DNA of 64,000 nucleotides from Bordetella genomosp. 1. GTDB taxonomy: Bacteria; Pseudomonadota; Gammaproteobacteria; Burkholderiales; Burkholderiaceae_B. Of the stretch, positions 63,411 through 64,000 are shown piece by piece; the stretch's first letter is position 1; every line of letters starts with the position of its first letter. The stretch is taken from the NCBI RefSeq assembly GCF_002261335.1, contig NZ_NEVL01000002.1, positions 558,001 to 622,000 of the forward strand, in the 5' to 3' direction. A program made the position numbers and the translations under genes. The notes beneath the pieces are model-generated. The model searched no databases, was not told the origin of the DNA, and saw nothing but the letters and a program-made list of their open reading frames with translations.

Positions 63411-64000
63411 ATGACCTACACCACGCCAGTGCGCGACATCCGCTTTGCCCTGAACGAATTGGCCGGCCTCGAAGAGATTCTCAAGCTGCCGGGATTCGAG
63501 GAGGTCACGCCCGACCTGGTGGATGCGATCCTGGAAGAGAACGCGCGCTTCGTGCAGAACGCCATCGCGCCGCTCAACGTGGCGGGCGACACGCAGCCGC
63601 CGGTCTGGAAGGATGGCCAGGTCAGCACCACGCCGGGTTTCGCCCAGGCCTTCGCCGAATACGCGGCGGGCGGCTGGCAGGGCCTGCAGCATCCGCAGCA
63701 ATGGGGCGGCCAGGGCCTGCCGCATCTGGTGTCGGCGCCGGCCGGCGAAAACATCCAGGCGGCCAGCCTGGCGTTCTCGCTGTGCCCGATGCTCACCGAC
63801 GGCGTGATCGAGGCCCTGCTCACGGTGGGCTCCGAGGCGCAGCGCCGCACCTACGTGCCCAACCTGCTGGGCGGCAAATGGACCGGCACGATGAACCTCA
63901 CCGAGCCGCAGGCCGGCTCCGATCTCGCGCTGGTCACCACCCGCGCGGTCAAACAAGACGACGGCTCGTATCGCGTGTCGGGCCAGAAGATCTTCATCAC
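63411..64000 (+). CDS. Acyl-CoA dehydrogenase, N-terminal part (3' cut by window)
   Basis: The ATG at 63411 follows GGAG. The 196 codons present encode MTYTTPVRDIRFALNELAG, WGGQGLPHLVSAPAGE, GKWTGTMNLTEPQAGSDLAL and GSYRVSGQKIFIT. This is the N-terminus of the long (about 590-residue) acyl-CoA dehydrogenases of the DmdC / phenylpropanoyl type. The FAD-contacting MNLTEPQAGSD motif is intact. It follows the AspT-like gene by 82 bp and etfBA on the same strand. The reading frame runs off the window. Confidence 0.92.
   Translation, partial: MTYTTPVRDIRFALNELAGLEEILKLPGFEEVTPDLVDAILEENARFVQNAIAPLNVAGDTQPPVWKDGQVSTTPGFAQAFAEYAAGGWQGLQHPQQWGGQGLPHLVSAPAGENIQAASLAFSLCPMLTDGVIEALLTVGSEAQRRTYVPNLLGGKWTGTMNLTEPQAGSDLALVTTRAVKQDDGSYRVSGQKIFI

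Overview
The window is GC-rich bacterial DNA from a member of the Burkholderiales, most likely family Alcaligenaceae (Bordetella/Achromobacter-like). The tmRNA tag reads ANDERFALAA. The gene order ompA / gyrA-serC-pheA-hisC-tyrA-aroA-cmk-rpsA-ihfB-lapA-lapB-rfaE-hldD is typical of that group, and GyrA carries Gln at position 83. Species cannot be fixed from sequence alone. No prophage, insertion sequence, CRISPR array, rRNA or tRNA gene was seen.

Region 1 (1-16.0 kb) is an adhesin-export region. It holds the end of a type I secretion ABC transporter, its HlyD-type adaptor, two adjacent OmpR-type winged-helix regulators with degenerate receiver domains (the second has two DNA-binding domains), and a 2636-residue BapA-like adhesin. 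The adhesin has about 20 Ig-like modules, of which about 11 are near-identical 294-bp tandem repeats, followed by RTX repeats and a type I secretion C-terminus. Between regulators and adhesin lies an opposing operon: a DUF302 protein, a SoxC-type sulfite dehydrogenase, a SoxD-like cytochrome c and a TehA/SLAC1-family channel. This looks like a sulfite oxidation and export module.

Region 2 (16.0-22.4 kb) carries a possible structured small RNA, ssrA (tmRNA), an MFS exporter, a DUF4434 lipoprotein, a VOC-fold protein, a 2-hydroxyacid dehydrogenase and a RidA-family protein that appears to lack the catalytic Arg.

Region 3 (22.4-37.7 kb) is the most unusual part. It is one tightly packed minus-strand operon: wecB, bcsB-like, nfrB, nfrA, algX-like, algJ-like, algI/dltB-like MBOAT, acyl carrier protein, dltA-like ligase, algF-like and probably an acyl-CoA dehydrogenase. 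NfrB (glycosyltransferase with a C-terminal MshEN c-di-GMP-binding domain), NfrA (outer-membrane TPR/porin) and WecB correspond to the E. coli N4-glycan-receptor poly-ManNAc system. Here that system is joined to a BcsB-like periplasmic subunit and to two acyl-decoration toolkits, alginate O-acetylation (AlgI/J/X/F) and Dlt-style activation of an acid on a carrier protein. The inferred product is a c-di-GMP-controlled, decorated aminosugar exopolysaccharide.

Region 4 (37.9-64 kb) is housekeeping: gph-ubiG, ompA, the gyrA-serC-aromatic-cmk-rpsA-ihfB supraoperon, lapAB, rfaE1-hldD, comEA, cysM, mltB divergent from a histone-deacetylase-family enzyme, etfBA, an AspT-family transporter, and the start of a second acyl-CoA dehydrogenase cut by the window edge.
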